In this document: positions 27,517-34,300 of the stretch, piece by piece
How positions within the stretch are numbered: position 1 is the first letter of the stretch
How the letters are laid out: the number at the start of each line of letters is the position of its first letter
Source of the DNA: Oncomelania hupensis
Lineage: Eukaryota; Mollusca; Gastropoda; Littorinimorpha; Pomatiopsidae
Reading direction: 5' to 3'
DNA length: 64,000 bases
Assembly (NCBI GenBank): GCA_036898135.1
Contig: CM072522.1
Location: forward strand, 13,639,399-13,703,398
Position numbers and translations under genes: made by a program
The notes under the pieces: generated by a model
Database searches by the model: none
Seen by the model: the letters and a program-made list of their open reading frames with translations, nothing else
What the model was told of the DNA's origin: nothing

Positions 27517-29394
27517 AAAGGAGGTGGGAAGGCAACATTCGTGAATGGACTGGCTTGACTTTGAGTGAAGTCATGAGGGCTGCTGAAGACAGAGAAAGAT
27601 GGAGTGCGCTTGTTACGCGATCATCTGTGGTGCCCCAACGACTTTCGAGTTATGGGATAGGATAGGATAGGATAACCAACTTACTTGACCTGACTTTTGA
27701 CCTATTGCGATCCTTAGCATAGCGATTCGCTCAGTGGCAGTCGGCTGGTCGGTCAGTGGGTCACTCGGTCCGTTGCTTTGAATTTCACCTGTTTATTCGG
27801 TACACATTGTATGCCTTATCCGAAGAGTCACAACGATGTTGCATGTTGATTATTTTTACTAGGTCGATATTTTAAACCCCCGCTCTGCCTTTCGTTTCCT
27901 TGACCTGTGGTCTTTCTCAAAGGTAAAGATCGCTGATGGTAAGGTAAAGGTAAAGGTAGTCCCATAGCCTTGTGGCCGTAGGGGAGCGTGATGTTGGCGA
28001 TCACACTTATCTTGGGCCAGCGTAATGAGGGTGATGCCCATCTCTCTCTCTCGCTGCTTTACCTTCCCCCACCCGTAAGAGAGTAGGTACTCAGTCACAG
28101 TTGAGTCAACTGGGGGCGTTCTTATTTGCCGCTTCACGTTTTGCGGTCACCCATCCAAGTGCTAACCGCACTGGACGATGCTTAACTTGCGACACAGTAG
28201 CGAGTGCTCCAACCACTGCGCTATCCGACACCCCAACGCTGATGGCAGTTAATTATAAGTACGTTTTGCGCGTTATCCCCAAATGATATAGTCTTGTTGT
28301 AATTTTGTCGTAGTTGCTGCTGCTGTGGTTGTTGTTGATGATGATGTTTTTGTTGTTGTTGTTGTTCTGCTCCTGCTGCTTCTGCTTATTCATTCTCTTC
28401 TTCTTCGTCTCCTCTCCTTCCTTGTTCTACTTCAACTTGGTCTACTATTCTTCCCGATTTGTCAGCTTCTTCGCCTAACTTTGCATCCACTCGCAAAGAA
28501 GAAACAGTTTTGTCTCGCCTTCGTATTGGGCATACTTATGTAACCCACAGTTTTCTGTTAAAAGGAGAAGAACCACCATGGTGCTTTACATGTGATAAAT
28601 CCTTTTCCGTTCGCCAATTCATGTCTGAATGTGCTGATCTGATTGAGGAAAGATAAACATATTTTGGTTCAATACCTTTCAAAGAGATTTTTAAAGTATG
28701 TAATGGTCAACACCTGTTTCAATTTTTACATGATGTTGGTTTGTTTTATCGCATATAAATCATATCGACATGTTTTGTTTAGTTTGGATTTTATTGATAG
28801 GACTGAATTTAGTGATTTGATTGAAGAAAGAAAACAAATTTTTAATACATCAGTTTTAAAGAAGACTTTTAAAGAGTTGTCATGTGAAAGTTTGTTTGAG
28901 TATTCAAGAGTAACAGGCTTGTTTTTTTAAGATTTGAAACATTTTATAATATTTTAAGATAACGTCTTTCTGGTCCTGATTTGTCTCGGAAGAGTCCGCT
29001 GGACCTAAAGCAATAATCATGTAATGTAATGTAACTTGGTCTACTTAAAAAAAATTCGTCTACTACTTCTTCTTTTCTTCTTTATCCTTCCTCGTGCCCC
29101 TCGCACACACCACCCCCCCCTCTCCTCAGCCTCTTCCGCCCAAATCTGCTCAAATATCTATCAGGTCGGAAATTAATGGTCAGTGGTTTACTATATTTGT
29201 TTATGCATTTCAGTATGCTATGGAATACCATGTAATAATGATGTTCTCACTGTGAGAGGAAGTGTGTGTGTGTGTTAAGTATTAGTACAGGCGATAACTG
29301 TGTGCGAGCCTTTGGGTATGTTTGCGTGAGTGTGTGTGGTTGTGCATGCATGTGTGTATTTGTGTATGTAGGTATGTGTGTATGCGTGCGTGTG

Positions 29395-29483
<89 letters not shown>

Positions 29484-29746
29484 AGAGAGAAATGTTAAAT
29501 AATATAAAACATTCTGCCATTGTCCAACACCAAATAATATTCCGATTGTTTATCTATTACATGTCATTTGGCGAAATAAATTCCTGTTATCCTGTTATCC
29601 TGTGATTTCAGATGTGGCAAGAAATGCTAAGGCGGTGGATGGTGGATGATGATCAGACAACATTTAGCTTGGCTTATTTCAATGATACGGACAACTACAA
29701 TCCTGTTCCCGGGGACTGGTACGATCTTCTCAAGCCTTGGACCTGA
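8575..29746 (+). CDS. HtrL/YibB-like type II membrane protein, six coding exons
   Basis: Coding exons are 8575-8740, 12956-13059, 16738-16947, 18990-19137, 20944-21131 and 29612-29746, totalling 951 nt (316 residues plus stop). Every intron is GT-AG (donors GTAGGT, GTAAGT, GTAGGA, GTCAGT, GTGAGC), with phases 1,0,0,1,0. The protein has a short basic N-terminus, one hydrophobic segment at about residues 16-31, a short stem, then the HtrL/YibB domain from about 57 to the end. Motifs in order: NFTVVTALFDTGRGWW; LDVNLVVFIEPK and VVRQVRR; NPFNSSYFIWLDAG; LVAGGIFAGG; VDDDQTTFSLAYF. The family's biochemistry is unsettled. The topology and acidic motifs recall Golgi glycosyltransferases, which is inference only. 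No frame break is visible, so the gene looks functional despite about 20 kb of repeat-filled introns. Confidence 0.85.
8770..9095. other. Intron 1, AT-rich, nothing else recognised
   Basis: Low-complexity AT-rich sequence directly after the first coding exon. No repeat family or exon was recognised. Confidence 0.4.
9118..9425. repeat. 44-50 bp minisatellite, about six copies, in intron 1
   Basis: The marker GATCCCATTGTTG recurs at about 9165, 9215, 9259, 9304, 9348 and 9393, spaced 44-50 bp. The units read open in several frames, giving spurious repetitive ORFs on both strands. Confidence 0.9.
9780..9935 (+). repeat. Interspersed repeat (family P), left half
   Basis: Shares CGGTCCGTCCGTC and ATGTCAAGAACCACTGAACG with copies near 17510, 21190, 27700 and 50590. 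Split from its right half (10569-10870) by a retroposon insertion. Confidence 0.7.
9936..10568 (+). mobile_element. 600-bp retroposon (family R), copy 1, with 12-bp TSD
   Basis: Flanked by the direct repeat TAGTGGCATGGC at 9924-9935 and 10569-10580, so the insertion boundaries are exact. Starts TCCCCCGTTGGAGTGCC, has TATAAATAGTATCCCC about 30 bp in, and ends with GAAGAGTCCGCTGGACC and an ATGTAATGTAATGTAA tail. The last 60 bp match the 3' ends of the Jockey-like LINE family D, suggesting mobilisation by it. No coding capacity seen. Confidence 0.85.
10569..10870 (+). repeat. Interspersed repeat (family P), right half
   Basis: Continues the family P consensus (GCTAAGCACGTTTTGCTCAATATCTCGAAAACGGCTGAAG...). 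Its junction with 9935 is bridged by the retroposon's target-site duplication. Confidence 0.7.
10870..11430. other. Intron 1, no recognised content
   Basis: Contains a G-run at 10922-10944 and otherwise unique-looking sequence. No exon fitting gene 1's phase was seen. Confidence 0.4.
11444..11683 (+). mobile_element. LINE family A, 240-bp 3' end with 12-bp TSD
   Basis: Flanked by TTATTTGGAGTA at 11432-11443 and 11684-11695. Holds only the C-terminal arginine-rich coding end (GGTAGAAGAAGAGGGAGACC) and a tail of six GGATA units. A typical severely 5'-truncated insertion, and it fixes the element's true 3' end. Confidence 0.92.
11911..12028 (-). mobile_element. LINE family A, 118-bp 3' end with 8-bp TSD
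   Basis: Direct repeat CATCGTGT at 11903-11910 and 12029-12036. The tail (TATCC repeats on +) is at the left end, so the element reads leftward. Confidence 0.88.
12257..12444. repeat. (GAT)n then (TTTA)n microsatellites
   Basis: Imperfect GAT/GAC triplets, becoming a pure GAT run at about 12329-12384, followed by TTTA repeats to about 12444. Confidence 0.92.
12445..12735. repeat. Probable SINE-type interspersed repeat, orientation uncertain
   Basis: GC-richer island beginning after the TTTA tail. Carries TGGATCGATCCCACACC (a possible reverse B box) near 12666. If a SINE, it reads leftward. No second copy was found in the window. Confidence 0.35.
12749..12914. repeat. (CTT)n microsatellite ahead of gene 1 exon 2
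   Basis: About 165 bp of CTT with one interruption, ending about 40 bp before the acceptor of exon 2. It extends the pyrimidine-rich environment of that splice site. Confidence 0.95.
12956..13059 (+). CDS. Gene 1 exon 2 (start of HtrL domain)
   Basis: Acceptor GATATCGTTTTACAG, donor GTAAGT. Encodes residues 56-90, with NFTVVTALFDTGRGWW and the RSYHTYLSYL segment that characterise the N-terminal part of HtrL/YibB proteins. Confidence 0.88.
13129..13580 (+). repeat. Unclassified intronic repeat Q, copy 1
   Basis: Alignable over about 450 bp to 18479-18930 (shared blocks TTTAACATTCACAGTGAG, TCAGAAATAGGGTCAAAG, GCCCACTTTATC). No coding capacity, terminal repeats or tail. Both copies sit in introns of gene 1. 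Confidence 0.75.
13600..14040 (+). mobile_element. CR1/L2-like LINE 3' end with (ATT)n tail
   Basis: Encodes the last RT residues (SAGRRSFSVLGLLTWNSLPL and FKSNLKTHLSL), then a 3' UTR ending in AAAAAGCGCTATATAAATATC and a (ATT)n run at 13967-14039. The same C-terminus pattern is typical of CR1/L2 LINEs. Confidence 0.8.
14122..14322. repeat. Compound (AAT)n-(CAT)n microsatellite
   Basis: AAT repeats to about 14173, then CAT repeats with regularly placed CGT variants to about 14322. Confidence 0.95.
14700..14780. repeat. (ATT)n microsatellite
   Basis: About 80 bp of ATT, preceded by a polypyrimidine-rich stretch (14570-14700). Confidence 0.95.
14940..15118 (-). mobile_element. tRNA-derived SINE, reverse orientation
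   Basis: On the minus strand the head reads GGGATAGCTCAGTGATCAGAGC (A box) and GGGTTCGAATCC (B box), and the element ends at GCGCTATATAAGAGAAATC near 14945. The tail part recurs inside the LINE at 45301-45374 and a related copy lies at 38093. Confidence 0.75.
15150..16620 (+). mobile_element. CR1-like LINE, degenerate
   Basis: Pieces in three frames: the endonuclease N-terminus (CLLNARFIVTDSRADEICDYI and DIIFLTETWLK), a linker segment (15655-15969), RT start (MPFKSGDVDPVPASVFKDCLP), and broken LLDLSAAFDT near 16390. It finishes with AAAAGCGCCTTATAAATATCC and a (TCA)n tail. Many stops and frameshifts; the RT catalytic core is deleted. Confidence 0.8.
16627..16716. repeat. (TCA)n microsatellite abutting gene 1 exon 3
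   Basis: Pure TCA run ending about 20 bp before the exon 3 acceptor. It also forms the tail of the CR1-like LINE. Confidence 0.95.
16738..16947 (+). CDS. Gene 1 exon 3
   Basis: Acceptor CTTGTTTTTCACGACAG, donor GTAGGA, phase 0 at both ends, 70 codons (residues 91-160). Encodes LDVNLVVFIEPK, the VVRQVRRGRE arginine cluster and RVQEIMNSEVF, in the order expected for the family. Microsatellites lie within 25 bp on both sides. Confidence 0.88.
16959..17045. repeat. (CTT)n microsatellite after exon 3
   Basis: Begins 12 bp inside intron 3. Confidence 0.95.
17174..17472 (-). mobile_element. tRNA/5S chimeric SINE, copy 1
   Basis: Minus strand: a tRNA-like A box (GCGCAGTGGTTGGAGCACTCG) followed by the 3' half of 5S rRNA (AAGTTAAGCACCGTCC, GGTTAGCACTTGGATGGGTGACCG, the 5S internal control region). 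A unique body and an AAAGGTAAAGGTAAAGG tail follow. Near-identical copies at 27935 and 33325. Confidence 0.82.
17480..17690 (-). repeat. Interspersed repeat (family P) fragment
   Basis: Reverse-oriented segment with TTCTTGAGATAAATTCAGCC and GACGGACCAACCGCACTGACCG, matching family P at 10740-10830. Confidence 0.65.
17698..18150 (+). mobile_element. LINE family A, 3' end
   Basis: Starts in the RT C-terminal segment and ends in two GGATA units. Encodes LQRRIQSMEMRCYRR and the arginine-rich C-terminus with one frame slip near 17930. Confidence 0.85.
18380..18460 (+). repeat. LINE/SINE 3' end fragment
   Basis: GGAAAAGCGCTATATAAGAACG resembles the 3' termini at 13940 and 16600. Short and truncated. 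Confidence 0.4.
18479..18930 (+). repeat. Unclassified intronic repeat Q, copy 2
   Basis: See 13129-13580; same orientation, several indels. Confidence 0.75.
18990..19137 (+). CDS. Gene 1 exon 4 (WLDAG motif)
   Basis: Acceptor is a T-run ending TTTTTAG; donor GTCAGT; residues 161-209 plus one base. Encodes NPFNSSYFIWLDAGLTHG, the most diagnostic HtrL/YibB block. Confidence 0.9.
19290..19530 (+). mobile_element. 5S-derived SINE, diverged copy
   Basis: A tRNA-like GTGGAGTGGTTTGGGCACA, then 5S-like AGCAACGGCGGGACGGGTTAGTACTTGGATAGGTGACCG. Same architecture as the 17174 copy but substantially diverged, opposite orientation. Confidence 0.6.
19537..19605 (+). repeat. Retroposon family R, 5' head only
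   Basis: GGGTGCCG...TATAAATAGTATCCCC...GAAATTTAGTGCTTTAAATT, then an abrupt switch into the TTA-tailed repeat. Confidence 0.6.
19605..20030 (+). repeat. TTA-tailed repeat, unit 1
   Basis: Begins GCTGTTATTTTCTATTTATCCCTC and ends in (ATT)n at about 19960-20030. Repeated at 20098. No coding capacity recognised. Confidence 0.75.
20098..20530 (+). repeat. TTA-tailed repeat, unit 2
   Basis: Direct repeat of unit 1 with about 100 extra bases mid-unit, again ending in (ATT)n at about 20460-20530. Confidence 0.75.
20572..20772 (-). mobile_element. LINE family A, 3' end
   Basis: TATCC tail on the left; reads leftward through the arginine-rich C-terminal coding end only. Confidence 0.85.
20944..21131 (+). 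CDS. Gene 1 exon 5
   Basis: Acceptor CTTGTCCCATTTGCCAG, donor GTGAGC. Residues 210-272, including WHPRHLLARSDRVTF and LVAGGIFAGGRVAML. The 5' phase (2 nt) fits exon 4 and the 3' phase (0) fits exon 6. Confidence 0.88.
21180..21370 (+). repeat. Interspersed repeat (family P) fragment
   Basis: CATATCTCAAGAACCACTGAACG and GTTGCTAAGCTCGTTTTGC match the family. Confidence 0.7.
21500..22345 (-). mobile_element. CR1-group LINE, 3' half
   Basis: Minus strand: the IKLFADDTKVYTVVD-type RT box is degraded to KVSADVTKAYTVVD. Then EYANPVWCPYLRK, TRSHNITLI and C-terminal remnants, ending in a (TATC)n tail (the GATA run at 21536-21622 on +). The other part of the same element appears to be 23110-23620. 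Confidence 0.75.
21536..21622. repeat. (GATA)n microsatellite
   Basis: Starts as GACA, then GATA units. Lies at the 3' end of the minus-strand LINE. Confidence 0.95.
22435..22510 (+). mobile_element. Family D/R 3' tail, solo
   Basis: CGGAAGAGTCCGCTGGACC, then ATCATGTAATGTAATGTAATG; only the shared terminal 60-70 bp. Confidence 0.7.
22662..23104 (+). mobile_element. tRNA-derived SINE with (ATT)n tail
   Basis: Head GGCGCAGTGGATAAGTCGCC (A box) and GGGTTCGATTCCCGC (B box). Body includes TTTTCTCCGGGCACTCCGG; 3' part GGTGAGCGTGTATGTTGGTA (shared with 53480-53600), then a (ATT)n run 23041-23104. It sits inside the minus-strand CR1-group LINE. Confidence 0.75.
23110..23620 (-). mobile_element. CR1-group LINE, RT N-terminal part
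   Basis: Minus strand: FKNGDKGSPGKYRPVSLTSV, QFGFSRGRSCVTQ, and LPVDAVYLDLRKVSD (the first catalytic Asp region). Interrupted at 23110 by the SINE block. Degenerate. Confidence 0.75.
23845..23965 (+). mobile_element. LINE family A internal fragment
   Basis: About 120 bp of the RT C-terminal region (ACTCTTGCGAAACATGGACC...) truncated at both ends. Confidence 0.75.
23970..24525. other. Intron 5, no recognised content
   Basis: AT-rich; no coding, repeat or splice signal consistent with gene 1 was seen. Confidence 0.4.
24530..25010 (+). repeat. Tandem 5' repeats of the I/Jockey-like LINE
   Basis: GGTCAGCACC(A/G)TGGC recurs near 24567, 24705, 24764 and 24904, each followed (except the truncated second) by GGGCCTAGCA-ACCGCCCG and GGCGGGCCATCGGA. 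Units are about 140 bp. They sit directly upstream of ORF1, the position of promoter monomers in some LINEs. Confidence 0.75.
24990..27292 (+). mobile_element. I/Jockey-group LINE, 3'-truncated by insertion
   Basis: ORF1 (gag-like) ends at 25670 and carries a zinc knuckle CINCGGRHSAAWEGC (C-x2-C-x3-H-x6-C) near 25023. ORF2 begins near 25720. Its endonuclease includes LQWNCRSVS, GDFNARDGSWDE and the terminal FSDHIPIMI. A stop at 26764, then a frameshift near 27030 in a C-run, separate the endonuclease from the RT start (GKGPGPDGVHYLM; SSYRPIA). At 27293 it is cut by a family A LINE. It is GC-richer than its surroundings, suggesting a younger or distinct source. Confidence 0.85.
25630..26766 (+). 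pseudogene. I/Jockey-like LINE ORF2, endonuclease part
   Basis: Open for 378 codons. The biologically meaningful start is probably MALDSDRLVVLQWNC at 25723, which places the APE endonuclease at residues 1-215 of ORF2. The stop at 26764 interrupts the linker before the RT, so the protein made would lack polymerase. Confidence 0.8.
27293..27672 (+). mobile_element. LINE family A, 3' end, inserted in the I/Jockey-like LINE
   Basis: Starts at the LLGISYTQ-coding region and ends in three to four GGATA units. A local GAGA expansion (27480-27507) lies in the arginine-rich coding end. Confidence 0.85.
27935..28238 (-). mobile_element. tRNA/5S chimeric SINE, copy 2
   Basis: Nearly identical to 17174-17472, including the 5S-like block and GGTAAAGGTAAAGG tail. 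Confidence 0.82.
28440..29032 (+). mobile_element. Jockey-like LINE (family D) 3' end
   Basis: Encodes the post-RNase-H C-terminus (EETVLSRLRIGHTYVTHSFL, then PPWCFTCDKSFSVRQFMSEC, a CCHC-like ribbon), a 3' UTR, and the terminal GAAGAGTCCGCTGGACC with ATGTAATGTAATGTAA tail. Confidence 0.8.
29399..29475. repeat. (GA)n microsatellite
   Basis: Pure GA run preceded by a GT-rich stretch, about 135 bp upstream of gene 1 exon 6. Confidence 0.95.
29612..29746 (+). CDS. Gene 1 terminal exon (DDQ motif and stop)
   Basis: Acceptor ATCCTGTGATTTCAG. Encodes residues 273-316, with VDDDQTTFSLAYF matching the conserved DDQ block near the end of HtrL/YibB proteins, then an aromatic-rich C-terminus and TGA at 29744. 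The frame is continuous with exon 5 across an 8.5-kb intron. The 3' UTR is soon interrupted by LINE sequence from about 29796; no confident polyadenylation site was assigned. Confidence 0.88.
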   Translation: MWQEMLRRWMVDDDQTTFSLAYFNDTDNYNPVPGDWYDLLKPWT

Positions 29747-29795
29747 CGCCAGCATGCTCAGATGTCATCAATGACGTGTGCCGCGAGTGTGATGT

Positions 29796-30490
29796 TGGTA
29801 AATTCAAGTCAAGTCAACAACTCTTTTATTTCCATAAAACCCTTTTGGGGCACGTGGATACAATAAAAATGAATCCCAGTGAAACACCCAAAACTAATGG
29901 AACAAACGAAATGTAATATCAAACATATTTCACAAAGACAAAAGTTCGTCACTCTCCCTGTCTCTTTGGATGCCAAATGCAGGTTACTTTGTTTTTTGTA
30001 TAAATTGTGTATCGATTGTTGTAACGATTCCACAAAACTTTCGGTGCTTATGTTTCGCATGTGCTCGTATTTGTTTTTTAATAGTGAGTATAAATTATCT
30101 TGGTTAAATACTGTTCGTTCTCTTCTGGACGATCTCGGTTTGTCTTTCATATGGTTGCGTGGTTGTAGTTATTCTTTGAATTATTTTAAGAATCTAGTCA
30201 AACAACGCCTGAGCTGAAAGACCAATTTTTGCAAATCTGGCATCAGAATATAAATGAGCATAACAATTGTATTACTTACAGAATTTTTAAGGAAAAGTTT
30301 TGTTTTGAGGATTATTTAGTTAATTTGTCACCATTTTTTAGAATAAATCTGTTAAAATTTAGAATTTTAGGAATCATCCAAATGTTTTCAAATTAAATCA
30401 GCTAATGAACTCGAAATCGAAAAGCACACTGGTAAATTTAAGTCGTCTTACTGGAATAATACTTTCACTTTTTAAGTAGTACAGCATTGG
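29796..30490 (+). mobile_element. LINE family E fragment, + strand
   Basis: Encodes a LINE C-terminus: SWLNTVRSLLDDLGLSFIW, then after a frame slip NNCITYRIFKEKFCFEDYL. Family not resolved. Degenerate. Confidence 0.65.
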
Positions 30491-31200
30491 ATTTTTTTTT
30501 TAATTTAATTTTTTTCCTTTAATATTTGAATACTGTTTGGTGGTCATGCATGTGTGCTTCACTGTTCTGGCATTCTTTCCCTTGTTCTTGCACTTCTCTG
30601 ATGACTGTTGTTTTTGTTTTATCTTGTATCTTTATGCGATTGTTCTTTTGAGTGAATATCAATTTATTATTTATTTATGTATTTATTTTTTGATATTATT
30701 TTATTTCATTATTTTTCTTTTTTTAAGAGATGTCACAAATGTTTGAACATTGTTGTTGCTTTTTCATTTAGTGCATATGTTATTGTTTGTAGTTAGAGGC
30801 TGCTGTGTCTTGTAATATAGTGCCGTTCTTGTAATCACTATGTATATATTGTGTATCCCTATCCCCCCATCTTCCCCCCCCTCCTTGTCTGGCGGTAGGA
30901 GCCTAACTTGATATTTGCTGTTTAATCACTGTAGACTTCTTACTTTCGCAAGAAACACATTCCTTATTATCATGCCATACAAGTACACTACATGTTTCCA
31001 CGCAACATGACCACAAATTGCACGCACTTTCTCGCAAGATTAGGCGGAGGGGAGGAGAGCGTGCGGAGGGGGTGGGAGGGATTAATGGGGGAGGGGGTCA
31101 ATTAGCATGGGATGGGGGTGTTAGACATAGTGACTTTGTCATTTTTAATTTAAATTATTACTCGTGTTATTATTATCATTATTATTATTATAACTCTTGT
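30490..31200. other. AT-rich, no recognised content
   Basis: Possibly 3' UTR of the LINE fragments. The TTTA-rich stretch 30650-30700 and the G-rich 31030-31110 carry no recognisable motif. Confidence 0.35.
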
Positions 31201-31224
31201 CACCATCGTTTCTGAAGCAATCCA

Positions 31225-32109
31225 TTATTTTCACAAACTTGGCCAGTTTAAGTAGATTAGTCTTATGATTTGTTGAAAGTAAATTACAAAATTTATTTGC
31301 CTTGGGTCGTACATAGAAAAGCGTTTTAAGCAGCTCTTTCGGATCATCACCAAAATGTGGACATATAAAAATAGAGTGAAAATCATCTCCTTATTCATTG
31401 GGAGTACACTAATTAAACATTCTGTCACATCTCTGGATTCCAAAATGTCGTCCCCTTGATCTGGTAGCTTCTGGTAGGGCTGTCAAATATTCCTGAAAAA
31501 CAAACTTTGATTTAAATATTCTGTGATTATCATGTGATTACTTTGTGTGAATTTCAGAGTGCCAGTTCTGTACATATTGATCCTGCGTCATTTTCTGTAA
31601 TCTCTTCTTTAAACCCTTCAGCACAGAGAATCGAACCTTGAGATTGATCATACCAAACATTTCCCATCCCTAGTTTTTCCAGAGTGTTCTTGACACAGTC
31701 TAAATAATCTGATTTATCCAAGTTCATTTTGTACGCCTTCATCAAAAATGTGTAAACAACACAAAATAATTTAGTATTATTTCTGTCAAAAGCAAGCTTA
31801 TACCAAATAATTAGCACACGGCTTTTTGCCGAGATACCCAGAGGGAACTGACCTACTTCTCCTAAAACAACACATGTCGGAGTACTTTTCGAAGCTTCAA
31901 TATTCATTTATTAAAACGTAGTTGTAATTTGTTTACTAGGTCAGTTAACTGAGGACATCATACCTCGGAACCATACAATATTATAGGCAAGACTGTTTTA
32001 TCAAAAAGTTTAATTTTTAAATCAAGGGGTAGAGCCCGTTTTCTGACTTTGCGAAGCAAAGCAAACATCACCTTGGTGGCTCGGTCATATACGTTTTTCT
32101 GGGCTGGCG
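31225..32109 (-). mobile_element. LINE family E fragment, - strand
   Basis: Minus strand: LLRKVRKRALPLDLKIKLFD and VVLGEVGQFPLGI, then KNTLEKLGMGNVWYDQSQG and a C-terminal CLISVLPMNKE remnant. Same family as 29796-30490, convergent with it. An open stretch lies at 31907-31554. Confidence 0.75.
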
Positions 32110-32358
32110 TTGTTGTAGTATGAACTTCTCAAGCCTTGAACCTGACGTCAGCAGGCTACGACGGCATCGGAGACGTGTGCCGCGAGTGTGATGTTATCAG
32201 CGTTGTCGTAGTATGACCTCCTCATGCCTTGAACATGTCGTCAGCATGTTGTAGTATCATCCGTGACGTGTGTGTGGTGTCATCAGAGTTGTTGTAGTAC
32301 GATCTACCCAAGCTTTGAACCTGACGTCAGCATGAGGTGACGGCATCAGTGACTGAAT
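32110..32358 (+). repeat. Three degenerate tandem copies of the gene 1 3' end
   Basis: Units 32110-32199, 32200-32286 and 32287-32358 resemble 29716-29795 (CTTCTCAAGCCTTG(G/A)ACCTGACG and GACGTGTGCCGCGAGTGTGA). The first gene-proximal unit spans the terminal codons and stop. About 2.3 kb of LINE sequence now separates it from these. Confidence 0.75.
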
Positions 32359-32359
32359 C

Positions 32360-32980
32360 AGAATCACAAATGTGTGTCTTTTGAAAGCCATGAACAGTGA
32401 ATGGCAAGCTTCCCGTGCCATCGCATTATCTAACCACGTTAGCACTGCATCTCAGAAACAGCTAAACCGATTTTAACCACTTCTGGGGGAGGAGAGGGGG
32501 AAGGATGGGGAGGTGGGAAAGGTGTGTGTATGTGTGCGTGTGTGTTTAATACAAATGTTTTACGTCTGTGTTTATATATAAGAAATGCTTTATTATAATA
32601 ATATACAAACTTGTGTAAACTATATGTAAATTTTATGTCATGGCGTGATATTTTAAGTGATGAAAATGTTGAGAGAGGGTAAAAATTGAAAGAGCTTTGA
32701 TGTATATTCTTGTCACTGGATTGTATTTTTGTCCTTTTTTTCACTACGACATACAAGGTTGTTTTGTAATTCCTGTGATGAGTATTACAGATTTGTTGAA
32801 TTAAATTGCATTTGGTCTTTCTCAAAGGTCAAAGTCAATATTTTGAAAGGGCCGTAGTATCAAATCAAGAATTTTTGTATGTTTTTGTGAATAGGAATAT
32901 TCTTGTGGAAATTGCACTGTTGTCACATTCAAAGATGATACAATGGGTAATCGTAACTCAAACCGACCACTAACCTTGTA
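32360..32980. other. No recognised content apart from a family P trace
   Basis: Around 32400-32480 AACCACGTTAGCACTGCATC...ACCGATTTTAACCAC weakly recalls family P. The rest is AT-rich. Confidence 0.35.
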
Positions 32981-32984
32981 TGAT

Positions 32985-33250
32985 GCCTAAAAATTCCAAA
33001 GCTTAAAACGTTACAAGGAAAAGCGGCCTAAAAATCAAAGCTTAACATTACAAGGAAGAGCGGCCTAAAATTCAATGCTTAACATTACAGGAAAGAGTGG
33101 CCTAAAATTCAATGCTTAACATTACAGGAAAGAGCGGCCTAAAATTCAATGCTTAACATTACAGGAAAGAGCGGCCTAAAATTCAATGCTTAACATTACA
33201 GGAAAGAGCGGCCTAAAATTCAATGCTTAACATTACAAGGAAGAGCGATT
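32985..33250. repeat. About 37-bp minisatellite, seven copies
   Basis: CTTAACATTACAGGAAAGAG recurs every 36-38 bp; outer copies are more diverged than central ones. Confidence 0.92.
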
Positions 33251-33324
33251 TAAATTTCAAACCTTGATGCTATTAATAAGCGCATAAACAAATGAATGTA
33301 TCGATTTATTATATAACGAAAAAA

Positions 33325-33612
33325 AAAGGTAAAGGTAGTCCCATAGCCTGTGGCCGTAGGGGAGCGTGATGTTGGAGATCACACTTATCTTGGGCCAGCG
33401 TAATGAGGGTGATGCCCATCTTTCTCCCTCGCTGCTTTACCTTCCCCACCCTTAAGAGAGTAGGTACTCAGTCACAGTTGAGTCAACTGGGGGCGTTCTT
33501 ATTTGCCGCTTCACGTTTTGCGGTCACCCATCCAAGTGCTAACCGCACTGGACGGTGCTTAATTTGCGACACAGTAGCGAGTGCTCCAACCACTGCGCTA
33601 TCCGACACCCCT
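33325..33612 (-). mobile_element. tRNA/5S chimeric SINE, copy 3
   Basis: Same as the 17174 and 27935 copies, with minor indels, followed by a short AT-rich flank. Confidence 0.82.
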
Positions 33613-33629
33613 ATTATATATTATTATTA

Positions 33630-34300
33630 TAAAACAACCGCGGCAATATTGCAGTGGACAATGCTGCAAAAGAAACCCTCTATCTTGATTTCCTTGAGAG
33701 ATTTTCCAGTTTGTTCCGTAAACGGACCTCCGTTGTATGACTGGCTCTTACTGTAAACGGCTCTGACTGACCAAATGGTCTAATCAACCCAATAACAAGC
33801 TGTTTCAATTATTGCCAGATCTGTCTGCTCCTTTGCCTAACTTTGGGTCCACTCGCAAAGAGGAAACTGTTTTGAAACGCCTGCGTATTGGACATACTTA
33901 TGTCACCCATAGTTTCCTTTTGAAAGCGAAGAACCACCGTGGTGCTTCACATATGATATATCCTTTTCCGTCCGCCATTTTAAGTGTGAATGTGCTGATC
34001 TGGTTGATGAGAGAGAAATATATTTTGGTTCGGTACCTGTTAATGAGATTTATTAAGCCCGCAATGGTCAAAACCTGTTTACAGTTTTACGTGATGTTGG
34101 TTTGTTTTATCGCATATAGGTCATGTCATCGTGTTTGTGTGCTTTGTTAAATTTCATCAGTAAATCTAGTTTTCTGTACGTCTTTTATCATATTTTAATG
34201 TGTTAGACCTAATCTGTTTTGGCATAGTTTTTCGTGGTCCTGATTCTCTTAGCAGTCCGCTGGACCCTATAAGCATTGATGATCTCTTTATCTATTTATA
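33630..34300 (+). mobile_element. Jockey-like LINE (family D) 3' end
   Basis: Begins in RNase H (GGCAATATTGCAGTGGAC, compare 49574), continues through EETVLKRLRIGHTYVTHSFL, and ends with AGCAGTCCGCTGGACCCTATAAGC and a CTAT-type tail. Frames are broken. Confidence 0.78.
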
